Below, in pieces: positions 51,830 to 62,706 of a DNA stretch of 64,000 nt. The stretch lies in assembly GCF_000143415.4 (NCBI RefSeq), contig NW_003314326.1:128945-192944 (forward strand), in the 5' to 3' direction. Each line of letters begins with the position of its first letter. Positions within the stretch are counted from its first letter, which is position 1. The notes under the pieces are model-generated. The model made no database searches. It was given only the letters and a program-made list of their open reading frames with translations, and was not told the DNA's origin. Source of the DNA: Selaginella moellendorffii. Taxonomy: Eukaryota; Streptophyta; Lycopodiopsida; Selaginellales; Selaginellaceae. The translations under genes were made by a program, and so were the position numbers.

Positions 51830-54645
51830 TCAAGAAACAGAGTGACTGCGATGGTGCTGGCAAGGACGCCTTTGGCCACTGGATAGATTGTTGTTTGGAG
51901 TGGCGGGCCTCGTACCGGATCTTGCAGGAAGAGCTTCAAACTCATTAGTACTACTTGTGAATGTGGAGCGGTGCTGTTCCTCTTCGTCCACGTCGGTGGA
52001 GGTGGTGGTGGTATTGCTAACGTCATAGCACGCATTGTATTTGCCCCTCCACAAGCTCCCCAGCCCGAGCTTTTTAAACGTCTTGAGCAGCCTGTGACCA
52101 AAGTTGATGCCGGCCCGTTGGCTGTGCAACATTTGGCCTATACAGTTTGTCGAGTAGGAGGCCTTCTTGTGAGCGTTGGGGCCGCTTGCGTTTAAGTGCT
52201 CCATGCCCGGGCATTTGTTCTGTTGCAGCGTCTTCTTCACCTGCGCAAGCTCCTTCTCGAGGTGCTTGAGTCGCGACTTGGCTGCTTCAAAGTCACGGTT
52301 GACATACAAGGCCCTGGTGTTGTGCTGAGAATCCACGACGTAAGGGAAGTCGGACGAAGGGCACTTGCTACTATCATCGGGCTGCGCCTGGGTGGAGCCG
52401 CTGAACTGCTCGCGGTGGAACCGATGGCTGGATGATCTCTTCGGAGCTGCCTCGGCCGCGATCCTGCCGTTTGTGTTGGTGGTGGCTACGGAGGATGAGA
52501 CACGGATGTCTTTGCAAGGCTCGGGACTAGAACAAGCAACAGCCGTGTCGTGTCTGGGAAGCTCTCCGCTGGGGGGCACTGGCGGTGCTGGCGACGAGTG
52601 ATGGCGGCTCTGAAGCTGCTCCATGAACATAGCTTGCACGATAGTCCTCAGGGGCATGAGCTCGTTTTGCACGGCGTGAATGCACGCCTCTTGGGACAGC
52701 TTCTGGCAATTGAGGCTCCTACACACGAGCAGTCGCTCCGAGTGTGTTACATGGGGATGGGACTGCGCAAAAGCGTTCGCAGTGATGATCATATTGATAG
52801 ACATGACTTACCTTCAAGTAGACATGGATCGCCTTGTAGAGCTGGTCGTGGCTTGTCCGAGCACAAGCCGGGAAGACGTCAATGAGGTCAGACAAGGTGA
52901 CAGGGTTGATCCCTGGATCATATCCCAGATACTCCAAATAACCATCCCAGATCTTGGAAACGGTATTCACTGCTTCAATGTTGGTGAAGAAAAGCAGTGT
53001 TTCGTCCCTGCTGCTGCTAAACACATGACTTCCACCACCACCTTGCTTACGATCATCTTGTTGTTGCTGCTGCTGCTGCTGCAAAAAGAGCGAAGCAATC
53101 TGGCGGGCACTCTCCAGCTGAGCCTTTGACGTCCGACCATCCTTGAGTGGCAGCCCCAGAAGCAAATCGTCCACGCTCGCAAGCTCCAGCTGACAGGCAA
53201 TCCGGGTCTCTATCTGGAGCCGGCATTCCGTGCTAGCGCCGACTCCCAGTGCATGCCGCAGAAGCCGGAAGAGGAAGCTCACCGGGAGAAGCTGCTGCTT
53301 CTCCACGGGCAGCAAGCGTACCATGGACTCTAGCAGCCGGCACTTGTCGCTCCTTTGCTCCAGCTTCTCCAGCCTCTGGCTGCCGCACCACAAGTAGTAG
53401 TCCCTGTTCTTGTGCTGCTGGTCCGCGTCGCCACGACCAAATATCCACCTCTCCACGCACTTGATCATGAGCTGCCCGATGACGCGCTCCGCCATCCCTT
53501 GCCTCCGGGTGGCAGCGACGATCCTCGCAAACAAGGCATATGGGAGCTCCACCAGCTGTTGCATCCACCACTCCGGAGCTGCAATGGATTCTTGGTCGTC
53601 CACCAGCTGGGTGCAAGCGATGGAGGCGAGTGAATCGACACAGCGGGTGACAATGAGGAGCTCGTCGGCGAGCGGGAGGAGGCGTTGGATGTCGGCGGCA
53701 AGAACACCGATGCTGCCCTCCCAGCTCTGGAGTGCCACTTTGGTGAGGTACATGTCGCACAGCTCCGCCAGGCTGCCCCGACCCATCTCCGCGCTCATCT
53801 CCAGGTACTCGGCAGCGCAGCGCAGCATGGCCACATTGCTCGGCTCCACCACGATGTGAGCGCCGTAGCAAAACGCTGCCGCCCACCCAAATGCCTCGGC
53901 GCCGCCAGGAAAGTCGCCACCCAGCTCCACCTCTACCACCTCTCCGCTCGCTTTCTTCGACTTGGCAGATTGGAGCACTCGCCGCAGAAGCCCACTCCTT
54001 GACACCAGCGGCAGCTGTAACGGATGGCCATTCGATCAGTATCTCGGTTTTCCAAAGCTTTGGAACTGTACCTCGTGGAGCTCAAAGGTCGCGCCTTGGA
54101 CATGAACTCTCACCCTCGCTACCGCTCCGGTGGCCTCACACCTACATACCATCCAAAGCAATGAATCCAATGAATCCAATAAATCAGACCCACCATGCCA
54201 AGACGCTCTGCTGGAGGAGGAGTCTGGGCGAGGAGGAGGCAGAGGATGGTGAAGAAGAGGATGTCGACGACGAGGACCATGTCGATGCCACATTGACATT
54301 GCCGTGATCATGCATCACTACCATGCCCACATCCTTGCTCTCCCGATCAAGCTCCTTCTCTTGGCGGCACGGATATCCCACAGCAGATGATCGATCATCT
54401 GCTGCTACCCCAGGGCTGGACAGCATCTCTGGCTCCACCGGCTCGTCTTCAAACGACTCGAAGATGGTCTCCATCCTCGCGGGCCTTGCGAACTCCTCGA
54501 TCGCCGCACATAAATCTTCCTCTTCCAGTTGCATCAGCTCCTCCTGTGCCTGGGGATCACAGGAGGAAGAGGGGGACAGTAGCACACCTCTGGCCATGGC
54601 TTGATTCTTCAATCCTAGAGAAGTTCCTCGTTCTTCTTCAGACAC
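51830..54645 (-). CDS. NPH3/RPT2-like (NRL) BTB protein
   Basis: Four exons, 54645-54194, 54141-54072, 54014-52812 and 52762-51830, about 885 aa (869 from the ATG at 54,597). Residues 1-150 are an acidic, Ser-rich extension. The BTB part begins around ARVRVHVQGATFELHE and, across an intron, LPLVSRSGLLRRVL. The NPH3 domain follows (about 330-660): WWMQQLVELPYALFARIVAA, RDYYLWCGSQRLEKLEQ, LPVSFLFRLLRHAL, ETRIACQLELASVDDLL, a Q8 run, VTLSDLIDVFPACARTSHDQ, LYKAIHVYLK, then LVCRSLNCQKLSQEACIHAV and MPLRTIVQAMFMEQL. A coiled coil (AAKSRLKHLEKELAQVKKTL) lies near residue 770. NRL proteins couple phototropin or auxin signalling to CUL3 ubiquitin ligases at the plasma membrane. The typical NPH3-domain Tyr motif was not located. 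A GA microsatellite lies upstream at 54,729-54,748. Confidence 0.92.
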
Positions 54646-55307
54646 AAAGATGGGAAGGGAGGGAGAAACACAAACACGTCCATCCCGGGCATTTTCAAGT
54701 GTGTGGAAAGCGACTAGCGCTGAGGGGAGAGAGAGAGAGAGAGAGAATATGCGATAATACGATCACTGGTTAAAAGCAAGTTGGCGTTGGCCCAGTCAAA
54801 TTATCCAGTCGTCATCGTCAATCGTCATTCTCTCTCTGGTTTCGAATTTAAGAGGTTGGTTGGGCTCGATGAATCATTAAACTCGAAATCTTCCCTTCCT
54901 CTTAACTCTTCCTCGAGCCTCAAAACGAAACAATCCTCCTCGGTCTAGCTAAAACCCGTATTTCTTGAGTTGGAATTCCACACATGGAAAGATTACAAGC
55001 TTATACTCGCGAATAGCGCATTCAAGAATAAAAAAAAACCGGTCCGTTATTGTTCCATCGCCCGACTGGAAACTCAAAGCAGCTTCTCGACTGATCGAGC
55101 TCAAACGGATCACGGATGGATGAGACCTCGAGCGTCCAGCGGCTAACTTGGGCTAGCACACTGCGCTTGCTTGTGTATATCACACATACATACCTTGGTT
55201 TTTATTCTCGCTGTAGCACCGCCTTTGGTAGCATACTTACGTAGAAGATAGACTCGTCCGCCGCTGGATGCGAGCGAGATGAGAGGATGGATCAACCACG
55301 CCGTTGC
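54646..55307. other. NPH3-gene upstream region and GH9-gene 3' flank
   Basis: Holds a (ga)n run at 54,729-54,748 that is probably in the NPH3 5' UTR, and AT-rich sequence. No open frame of note. The GH9 stop is at 55,308. Confidence 0.5.
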
Positions 55308-57940
55308 TCACGATGCCCGCTCCACCCAGCTGCTGCTGAGAACTTGGACTTTCGCAGCTGCGGCTGGCTGGATGTAAACGAAGACGAGGCTCCCGTGCGG
55401 CGACAAGGAATGCAGCCACTCGGGGAAAGTGTAGGCAGTGGCGTCGGTCTTGGTGAGCCCCCACAGCGGGCCTTGGAGATTGTCAATGCGGAGGTTGAGG
55501 CTCGACAGCGTGTGCTTGGATGCATTGGTGGCATTCACCGCGTACTTGTAGTATGTCTGGCCCTTGAACAGCCAAGATGCCACTGTCTCGTGCGTTAACT
55601 CCACCGAGTCATCTGGATATGCAAACGCGGCTGGCAGTGTCAGAGAAAGAAAAGCTTCCACCAGCACGGAATTAGCTACCTGGACGGCTTGCAGCACTGG
55701 TTGGAGGCAGCGGCAATGCCTCCACTGGGTTTGTGCTCAAGTCGGATCCGGAGTCGTCGCGGGAGTTGTAGTAGCCGCCGTGGAGCCTGGCGAGAACGCC
55801 CATGAGCGGGCCGTTTGTGTAGATTGCTGGTTCCGTTTGCTCAAAGTTGTCCCTCTCGTCCGCAAAGTTGTCGTTTTGATCCGGTCCTCCCACCACGGCA
55901 CCCGTGAGAATGTTGGGATCGCGGTCTCGCCTCTTGTACCAGGTTGCATATCCACCGCGGCAGCTCACGAACGAGGGGTTCACCTTGTACGACACAATGG
56001 ACGAGGCTCGGTGGTGAACTTCCTGGGGAAAGTTGGCACCAAACCCAACCATGTAACTCGTCGCTCGAGGATTGTCTCCCAAGATGTAGTCCACCTGTGT
56101 TGAAGAACACACGCAACGTTGATCCAATCCAGGAAAGGGTATTTGACTTGAGAAATTTACCTGAGACTGTGCCATCCGAAGCAGCTCGCCTGGCCCAACT
56201 CTCTGCCCCGGGCACTGGAGTTGCTGCCCGGAGCTTGCTAGATAATCCGAGTACACGGTGAGAAGGAACGCTGCGCCCGTCACATATTGCATGTTGTTCC
56301 AAGATCTTACGTAGAGCAAGCCACCTGCATGTGAAACATAAGATGACATTTGTGAAGTTGCTAAGAACACTTACCCGGTGTCCGCTGGACGTTTCCTCCG
56401 CCGCCGTTCTTTTGCAAGCAGGCGCAGAGGAAGAAATTGGCTTTGGACTGGTAGCTCCTCAACACCGATGCGTGCTGCCCTCCTCTCCCTTGAAGCAACA
56501 CCTGTCCGCATCCAAAGGGAAGAAATTTCAGTTCATGTAGTATAAGAGTCGCTTGGATACCTTGGAAGCAAGGACTTGGACACCCGCATACTTGACGTCC
56601 CAACTGAATTCTTTCATGTCCCAGCCTAGGCCCCCGAGAGTGCCCGCATTGTTGGCAGCGTAGCTGAGGTAGAAATCGTCGTGAGTTGCCTGGTGAAGCC
56701 ACAGGGCTGCCCACAGCAGCTCGTCCTGCATTTGATGCATTGCTGTATCAAGTGGATCTTTGATGATAAGGGACGCTCACCGCATAGCCACTCTTGGAGT
56801 TGTAAAACTTTTGAGCCACCGAAATGCTGGCGTCGTACTTGCCGCGGCGTGTGTCGGCAAACTGGAAGAGCTGCACGACGCAAAAGCAAAGAAGATAGTA
56901 AGTATGCTACTTAGCTGTCATGGAAAAAAGAAAGCTCGTCTCTTCTTTACACTTGCCTGCTTGGAGTGAGCCAGGAGATTGTTTGCGTATGCTGCATTGT
57001 GCCTTCTAAAGACAATGGAAGCGGCAGCGAGAGCGGCGGCAGTTTCGCCCGCCAAATCCGACCCTGGGTTGCTCGCATCGATCTTGTAAGCTTTCCGGGG
57101 CGTTGTCATGTCCTCGGGCCTTTGCCAGCAGAAGTGATCCGTGAATCCATCACCCACCTTAGTGAAAGGAAGTTGTGAGATACACAAGTAGAGCATGGTT
57201 AACTTTTTTTACCTCGCCCCAGAGCACATTGGGCTGTGGGTGTGCCTTGACGAGGTAGTCGGCCCCCCATTTGATGGCGTCGAGGGTGTAGCCGAGCTGA
57301 CCACTCGACTGGAGCTGCTTGTGGAACTCGATGGCGCTCCACGACATCATGGTGATGGTGAAGGCCATGGGCAGACCAAACTTGACATTGTCGCCCGCGT
57401 CGTAATACCCTCCAACCAAATCCACCTGGTAGTTCCAGCGCCACCATCAATCACCACAACGCAAAGTACTCAATTCGCAAAGGCACATCCGAAAGGGAAA
57501 GATATCCTAGAATGCAGCTATCTACACGCGAAAGTGCTCAAGCAAGCCAAGAAGCAACAACTAAGCTACAGTCGCTAGCTGCTGTTGGCACCACCACAAC
57601 AACGACATCTCAGCCGACATATATATCCACACAAGACTGGAAGATCTAGCATCCTATCATGAGCTAACGACAACTATATAGATCAATCTCTCGACACCAG
57701 CATACCACATTCTCGCGCACTGCTTACCCCCTGAGATTTGCCATCCAAGAGTGCTGAATCGGAGCGCCAGGCCGCCCTCTGGTCCGTGGGGAGCCGCCCA
57801 GATCTCTGCGCCTCGTAAAACAGGATGCTCTTGCTCAGCGCATCCTTGTAATCAAAGGCCGACTGCCCGGCGCTGGCCAGGAGCAGCACGGCCCACCCCA
57901 GCACCCACATTCTGCCCGATCTTGCTGCTGCTGCTGCCAT
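55308..57940 (-). CDS. GH9 endo-beta-1,4-glucanase with C-terminal CBM49 (GH9 class C)
   Basis: Nine exons, 57940-57728, 57425-57213, 57157-56957, 56870-56781, 56725-56561, 56501-56375, 56324-56161, 56094-55680 and 55630-55308, give 636 aa. Residues 1-25 are a signal peptide ([18 protein letters not shown] core). The GH9 domain starts with [20 protein letters not shown]; motifs are [20 protein letters not shown] (catalytic base Asp region), [24 protein letters not shown] and [20 protein letters not shown] (acid Glu). After a Pro-rich linker ([13 protein letters not shown]) a beta-sandwich of about 105 aa ([28 protein letters not shown]) matches CBM49. Secreted, acts on cellulose or related glucans in the wall. 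The intron after exon 3 has a GC donor (CAG|GCAAGT). An in-frame ATG at 57,994 would add 18 residues before the signal peptide. Confidence 0.94.
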
Positions 57941-58737
57941 CTTTGTGCTGGAGTGGAGGCTCTTCCTCCTCGGCCCTGGTACTGCGACCTCCACTCAATC
58001 GATAAGTTACAACTCACAGCAGCAGTAGAAGGAGCATTCTAAGGAAAAGAGCGATGCGAGATGTGGAAGCGCCTCTATGTTTAGCATGAGAGAGCTGCTG
58101 CTGGCTGGGTTTGCTGTGTTTCCTTGTTCTGTCTTGAATGCCCAAGCGAGAATGGGGGGCGAAGCGAGCTCGAACTCGTCAGCTCCAGACCATGGCAGCA
58201 GCAGCAGCAGCAGTAGCAGCAGCGGCGGCCAGGCAAAACAACAAAAGAAATGGAAAGCGACGCACACTCCTTCCTCTCTCTCTCGCGATGGAGTGTGTGT
58301 GTGTGTGGAGTGGCCTCCCTTTAAAAGCTTTAACAGTTAGTTATCCCACAATCAAGTTATTCGCCCTAACTTGGATGCTGACTTAAGCCCTAAATCGGCC
58401 GGCGGTTACCTCTCGGCGGCTTTGAATGCGGGCGGCATATACCCCGGTTCCCATCCGACGGCCCACATTCGCCCATCCCAGCTCACTGGTATACAGTCTT
58501 CAGACAATGCAGATTTATAAGAGTTGTTGCAAGTTGCAGGGAAGAATCGGATCAATCCCTTCGCTTTTGCTGCCTTAGCGTTTTTCCCAACCAGATCTTT
58601 CGAGCCGACTGACCTATGTCACCGATTGCCGCCGCGTGTCGCGATCGGGACGCCAGGGATATTCCTCCCCGCGCTTAAATATGCGCTCTTTTGGCAAGAA
58701 GCCCTTCTTCAAGTTCTTCTGACATAAGCCAGCAGCA
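57941..58737. promoter_or_regulatory. Divergent upstream region of GH9 and CYSTM-1 genes
   Basis: About 800 bp between opposed starts. Contains a cagcag run (58,194-58,222) and a (gt)n run (58,290-58,305). 'ttaaatatgc' at 58,676-58,685, about 55 bp before the CYSTM-1 ATG, could act as a TATA element. No convincing gene on either strand. Confidence 0.4.
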
Positions 58738-59073
58738 ATGGGTAAGAAAGACGCGGCAAAGGGCCACCACCATCACGGTCACGGTCATGGTCATGGCGGC
58801 TATCCCACCGGCTATCCTCCACAAGGTAGTAAGATCTCTCGAGTTTAGCTGGAGATTTTCCCCCTCTCAAATCCTTTTCTTGGCACCGGGCAGGCTATTA
58901 TCCACAGCAGCAGTACTACGGTCCGCCAAGGAGGCATGGAGGCGGTGGATTCCTCCGAGGCTGGTAAGTAAAAGCTCAAGCTTCTATTTCTTCCATTTTG
59001 CGGATCTCAGGAGTTTACTTTCATCAGCTTGGCTGCCCTGTGTTGCTGCTGCCTGGTGGACGAGTGCTTCTAA
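58738..59073 (+). CDS. CYSTM-domain micro-protein 1 (Cys-rich transmembrane)
   Basis: Three exons, 58738-58825, 58894-58963 and 59028-59073 (phases 1 and 2), 67 aa. The N-terminus is His/Gly-rich (HHHHGHGHGHGGYPTGYPPQ), followed by a Pro/Tyr/Gln part (GYYPQQQYYGPP), RRHGGGGFLRG, and a Cys-rich hydrophobic tail (CLAALCCCCLVDECF). CYSTM proteins are tail-anchored membrane proteins linked to stress tolerance and metal resistance; the His run might bind metals, which is inference. Too short for ordinary gene finding: the assignment rests on matching splice sites and on the paralogue 300 bp downstream with the same exon structure. Confidence 0.88.
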
Positions 59074-59396
59074 GATCCATCGTTCCTAGTCATAGATTAA
59101 GAAAAAAAAATGTCGTTTATACGAGCGACTCCACACCCGTGTAATGTACATAATCATCCATGAACATCAAACCGGCCTATTGAAGCTATGATCCCACCTT
59201 TTTGACGCGCAGCGCGCGCTTTCTCTTGCTTTAATAGACAATGCGAATCGCATCTTTTTGCTTTAATCGCCCAAGTCAAGCACCCCATTTGTCCCCACCA
59301 GTGCCGTCCTTCCACGTAAACCGCCACAAGTCATCCGAAAGAGCATCGCTTTTTAAGCTCCCGTTGGAGAGTTTCTTAGTGCAAAGCGAAGAAACG

Positions 59397-59713
59397 ATGG
59401 GGAAAGACTACGAGACTCCATATCCACCGCAAGGTTATCCTCCTCAAGGTACTCTCCAAAATTTCCACTTTGGGTCATCAAGGTCTCCTCCGCTGTGCAG
59501 GCTATTACCAGCAGCCTCCTCCTGTTGCTCCTCCTCCACAGTACTACTCTCAAGCACCGCCTCGGAGAAGCGGTGGATTCCTCCAAGGATGGTAAATCTC
59601 TTTCCAGTAGTCTACAGATCGCTTACATTGTGATTTGCAGTCTCGCAGCACTGTGCTGCTGTTGCCTGTTGGATGAATGCTGCTGTGATCCCACCATTCT
59701 TATCGACTGCTGA
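59397..59713 (+). CDS. CYSTM-domain micro-protein 2
   Basis: Three exons, 59397-59448, 59501-59591 and 59641-59713, with the same intron phases (1, 2) as its neighbour, 71 aa. MGKDYETPYPPQGYPPQ is followed by GYYQQPPPVAPPPQYYSQAP, RRSGGFLQG and the Cys-rich tail CLAALCCCCLLDECCCDPTI. It lacks the His-rich run of paralogue 1 and has an extra CCC and a longer C-terminus. Predicted tail-anchored membrane micro-protein; a tandem duplicate. It converges with the PPR gene that stops 73 bp downstream. Confidence 0.88.
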
Positions 59714-59786
59714 AGCAGTGCCTTCTCGTTGAATTCGCACCTGTTCTTATAATACAAGCCAAAGATTAAGGTATCTCATCGTGTGA

Positions 59787-62579
59787 TCATCGTGTGTGTG
59801 CGTCTGAGAGTAGCACATAGGCCGCTCCCTCGTTAGGATCCATGCCAAGAACATTTGTGGCGGCAATGGCTCCCTGCCTGGTGTTCTTGTGGTTCCTACA
59901 CGCCGCGAGCAGGCACTTCCAGTCGAGAACATCGGGTGCGAAGGGCATGCTTGCAAGCAGTTCTCTGGCAGCATCCAAATGCCCCGCTCTCCCAAGCACG
60001 TCCAGCACGCAGCTGAAGTGCTGCTTCACCGGGCGCACTCCATAGTCTGTAGGCATCGATACCAGGCAGCTGCGGCAATCTCGCAAGTCGCCAGTGTGGC
60101 TGAGAGCTGCCAGCGCCGACACGAAGCAAGCCTCGTCCGGAACCTCGCTAGCTTTCATCTCCTCGAAGATCGCCACCACCGACGTGAAGTCGCCGCAATC
60201 CGCGTGAGCCGCCAGTACTGCACTCCACGACACTGTGCTCCGCTCCGGCATGGTGGCGAAGAGCTTGCGTAGCTCTACGAGACGCCCGCAGGCGGCCAAC
60301 CCGGTGAGCATAGCATTCCAGGACACAACGTCCCGCTGCGGCATAGCGTCAAAGCAACACTTGGCATCTTCAAGCTGCCCGTTGTGCGCATAAGCAGTAA
60401 GCATAGCTGTGTCGGCGACGACGTCACTATACGGGATGCTGGCGTGGATCAGCTTTGCCTCCTCCAGGTACCCGGTGTGGGCATACGAGCACAGCAGGCA
60501 ATTCCAAGACGTCACGTCCCTCTCGGGCATCTCGTCAAACGTGCGCTTGGCACTCTCCAGGTGCTCTTTCCCTTTGATGGAGTATGCCGACAGCAGCGCG
60601 TTCCACGATACGAGATTCCGCTGCTGCATCGCATCAAACACCTCCTTGGCCTTTCGGGCATCTTGCTCCCCAGCCGCCGCTAACATCGTATTCCACCACC
60701 CGATGTCCTTGCTCTGATTGTCATGCTCGTGTGGGAGCTCAAAGGTGTGCCGCGAGGAGGACTGGAGATGGAGGTGGAGGTGGAGGATAAGATTCCATGA
60801 CACACTATTCCATCTCGACATGCTGTCGAATGTCTTCTTGGCGTTTTCAGCGTCACCGGCTTGCACATACGATGTCAGCAACGAGTTCCACGACACAATG
60901 TCCCGCTGCGGCATGGAGTCAAACAGCCCCTTGGCATGCCCAGTGTGGGCGTATGCGGCTAGTAAGACGTTCCACGCCACCACATTCCGCTCCGGCGTCG
61001 CGTCGAACACCCGCTTCGCAGATTCTACATCACCGACGCGGGCGTACCCGGCAGCCATGCTCGCCCAGGACACCTGATTTCTCTTTGGCATCGCAGAGAA
61101 GACGAGCTCGGCATCTCGCAGCTCGCCAGCGTGAACGTAGCCACCAAGCAACGCGTTGTAGGAGATGACGTCCCGTTCAGGCATGGAGTCAAAGGCGGAC
61201 TTGGCCTCAAGAAGATGGCCCCTGGAAGCCAAGGCCGAGATCATGGCATTGTGAGACACGAGATCGTGCTGTGGCATGGCAGCAAAGCTCTGTCGGGCAC
61301 TTTCCAGCTGCGGATCATTCAGCTGTGCATAGCCGGACAGCATCGCGTTCCAAGAGACCAGATCGTGCTGCTCCATCTCCTGGTGAAACAAGAGCTTCGC
61401 TCTGTCCATGAGGCCATGTCTCGTGTACAATGCCAGCATCGAATTCCAAGAGACAAGATCTCGCAGTGGAATCTCAGTGGCAAACATTTTCTCCGCTCCA
61501 TCGACGTCGCCATCGTGTGCTGAAGCCGTGAGCATGGCGTTCCATGATATCAAGCTCCTCGCAGGCATGGTTAGAAAGAGCTCCTGTGCTTCCTCCAAAA
61601 GCCCGAGTTGGGCATATGCAGCTAGCATGGCATTCCAAGACACAAGATCTTTTGCAGGCATCTGGTCAAAACACTGTCGCGTTTTACTTATGTTCCCCAT
61701 TTTCGTATGAGCTGTGAGGAAAGAATTCCACGAGATTATGTTGTGGCGGGGCATAGCGTCCATAAGCTTGCGCGCTTCACAAAGATCTCCGCTTTGGGCA
61801 TATGCAGAGAGCATGGTGTTCCAGGAGATCAGATTTTTAGCATGCATGCGTGAAAACAATCTCCTTGCATCATCGTAGTCTCCGGCTAGAGCCAGCGCAG
61901 CCAGCATTGCATTCCATGAGATAAGATCCCATTCGGGCATACTAGCAAAGACCTGCTTGGCAAGATGCAGTTCTCCAGCTTGGGAATACGCGGTGAGCAT
62001 CACATTTCCAGACGCCACGTCCCGGTCGTTCATGGAATCAAACATCCTCCTGGCTTGCTGGAGGCGTCCAGCTTGGGTGTAGGCAGCCAGCATCGTGTTC
62101 TTACACACCACATCCTTAAACTGGACAGGCATCCTTGCAAAAACGCTCTCCGCTTTGACAAGATGCCCGCTTCGGGAGAATGCCGTGAGCATCGCAGTCC
62201 ACGACACCAGATTTCTCCCTTCCATCGAGTTGAACAGGCGCTCCATCTCTTGCAGTCGCCCATTGCCGGCATACGCAGCCAAGAGCGCATTGCTGGCGGC
62301 GTGGTGGTGGCCACGATCACCGGGGATGGCATCGAACACCTTGCGAGCTTCCTCTACGCTCCCGCATCGGCCATACATGGCGATGAGCCGAGAGGAGAGC
62401 TGGCAATCCTGATCATCGCGTAGCATCCCGGATCGACCGAGCTGGGCGTGGATCCGGCGGGCCGCGGTCAGTTGCGTGCACGAGTGGATGAGAGCAATAC
62501 ATTCCGACCGCGACGGAGGCGGTGGCGACGCTACTGCTGCTGATGCTGCTGTGTGGAAGGCGGCATCACGCTGTGTCAT
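59787..62579 (-). CDS. Pentatricopeptide repeat protein 6, mostly S-type (31-residue) repeats
   Basis: Intronless, 930 aa. After a short N-terminal region and an initial P-L-S block (LIAMYGRCGSVEEARKVF) the protein is a long series of about 31-residue S-type repeats, each of the form 'M--RD-VSWNAMLAAYA--G-L--A---F--M'; examples are RNLVSWTAMLTAFSRSGHL, KNLISWNTMLSAYAQSGDL and RDVISYNALLGGYVHAGEL. I count more than twenty. The C-terminus (VLDVLGRAGHLDAARELLAS, MPFAPDVLDWKCLLAACRNH) is a P/E1-like end without DYW. SS-type PPR proteins bind organellar RNA; the target is unknown. Start MTQRDAAFHTAASAAVASPP is low in acidic residues and could be a targeting peptide. It diverges from the dioxygenase gene over 127 bp. 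Confidence 0.9.
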   Translation of the reverse strand: MTQRDAAFHTAASAAVASPPPPSRSECIALIHSCTQLTAARRIHAQLGRSGMLRDDQDCQLSSRLIAMYGRCGSVEEARKVFDAIPGDRGHHHAASNALLAAYAGNGRLQEMERLFNSMEGRNLVSWTAMLTAFSRSGHLVKAESVFARMPVQFKDVVCKNTMLAAYTQAGRLQQARRMFDSMNDRDVASGNVMLTAYSQAGELHLAKQVFASMPEWDLISWNAMLAALALAGDYDDARRLFSRMHAKNLISWNTMLSAYAQSGDLCEARKLMDAMPRHNIISWNSFLTAHTKMGNISKTRQCFDQMPAKDLVSWNAMLAAYAQLGLLEEAQELFLTMPARSLISWNAMLTASAHDGDVDGAEKMFATEIPLRDLVSWNSMLALYTRHGLMDRAKLLFHQEMEQHDLVSWNAMLSGYAQLNDPQLESARQSFAAMPQHDLVSHNAMISALASRGHLLEAKSAFDSMPERDVISYNALLGGYVHAGELRDAELVFSAMPKRNQVSWASMAAGYARVGDVESAKRVFDATPERNVVAWNVLLAAYAHTGHAKGLFDSMPQRDIVSWNSLLTSYVQAGDAENAKKTFDSMSRWNSVSWNLILHLHLHLQSSSRHTFELPHEHDNQSKDIGWWNTMLAAAGEQDARKAKEVFDAMQQRNLVSWNALLSAYSIKGKEHLESAKRTFDEMPERDVTSWNCLLCSYAHTGYLEEAKLIHASIPYSDVVADTAMLTAYAHNGQLEDAKCCFDAMPQRDVVSWNAMLTGLAACGRLVELRKLFATMPERSTVSWSAVLAAHADCGDFTSVVAIFEEMKASEVPDEACFVSALAALSHTGDLRDCRSCLVSMPTDYGVRPVKQHFSCVLDVLGRAGHLDAARELLASMPFAPDVLDWKCLLAACRNHKNTRQGAIAATNVLGMDPNEGAAYVLLSDAHTR

Positions 62580-62706
62580 GCCTTGGCCAGCGCCATAGCT
62601 GATCGATCACTCGATGAAAAGAAAAACGAGTAAAAGTGGCAAGTCAAACATCGGTAGATGGAGGAAGGTCCATCGAAGAGCACTATTTGTGGCTCTAGCC
62701 TAGCCC

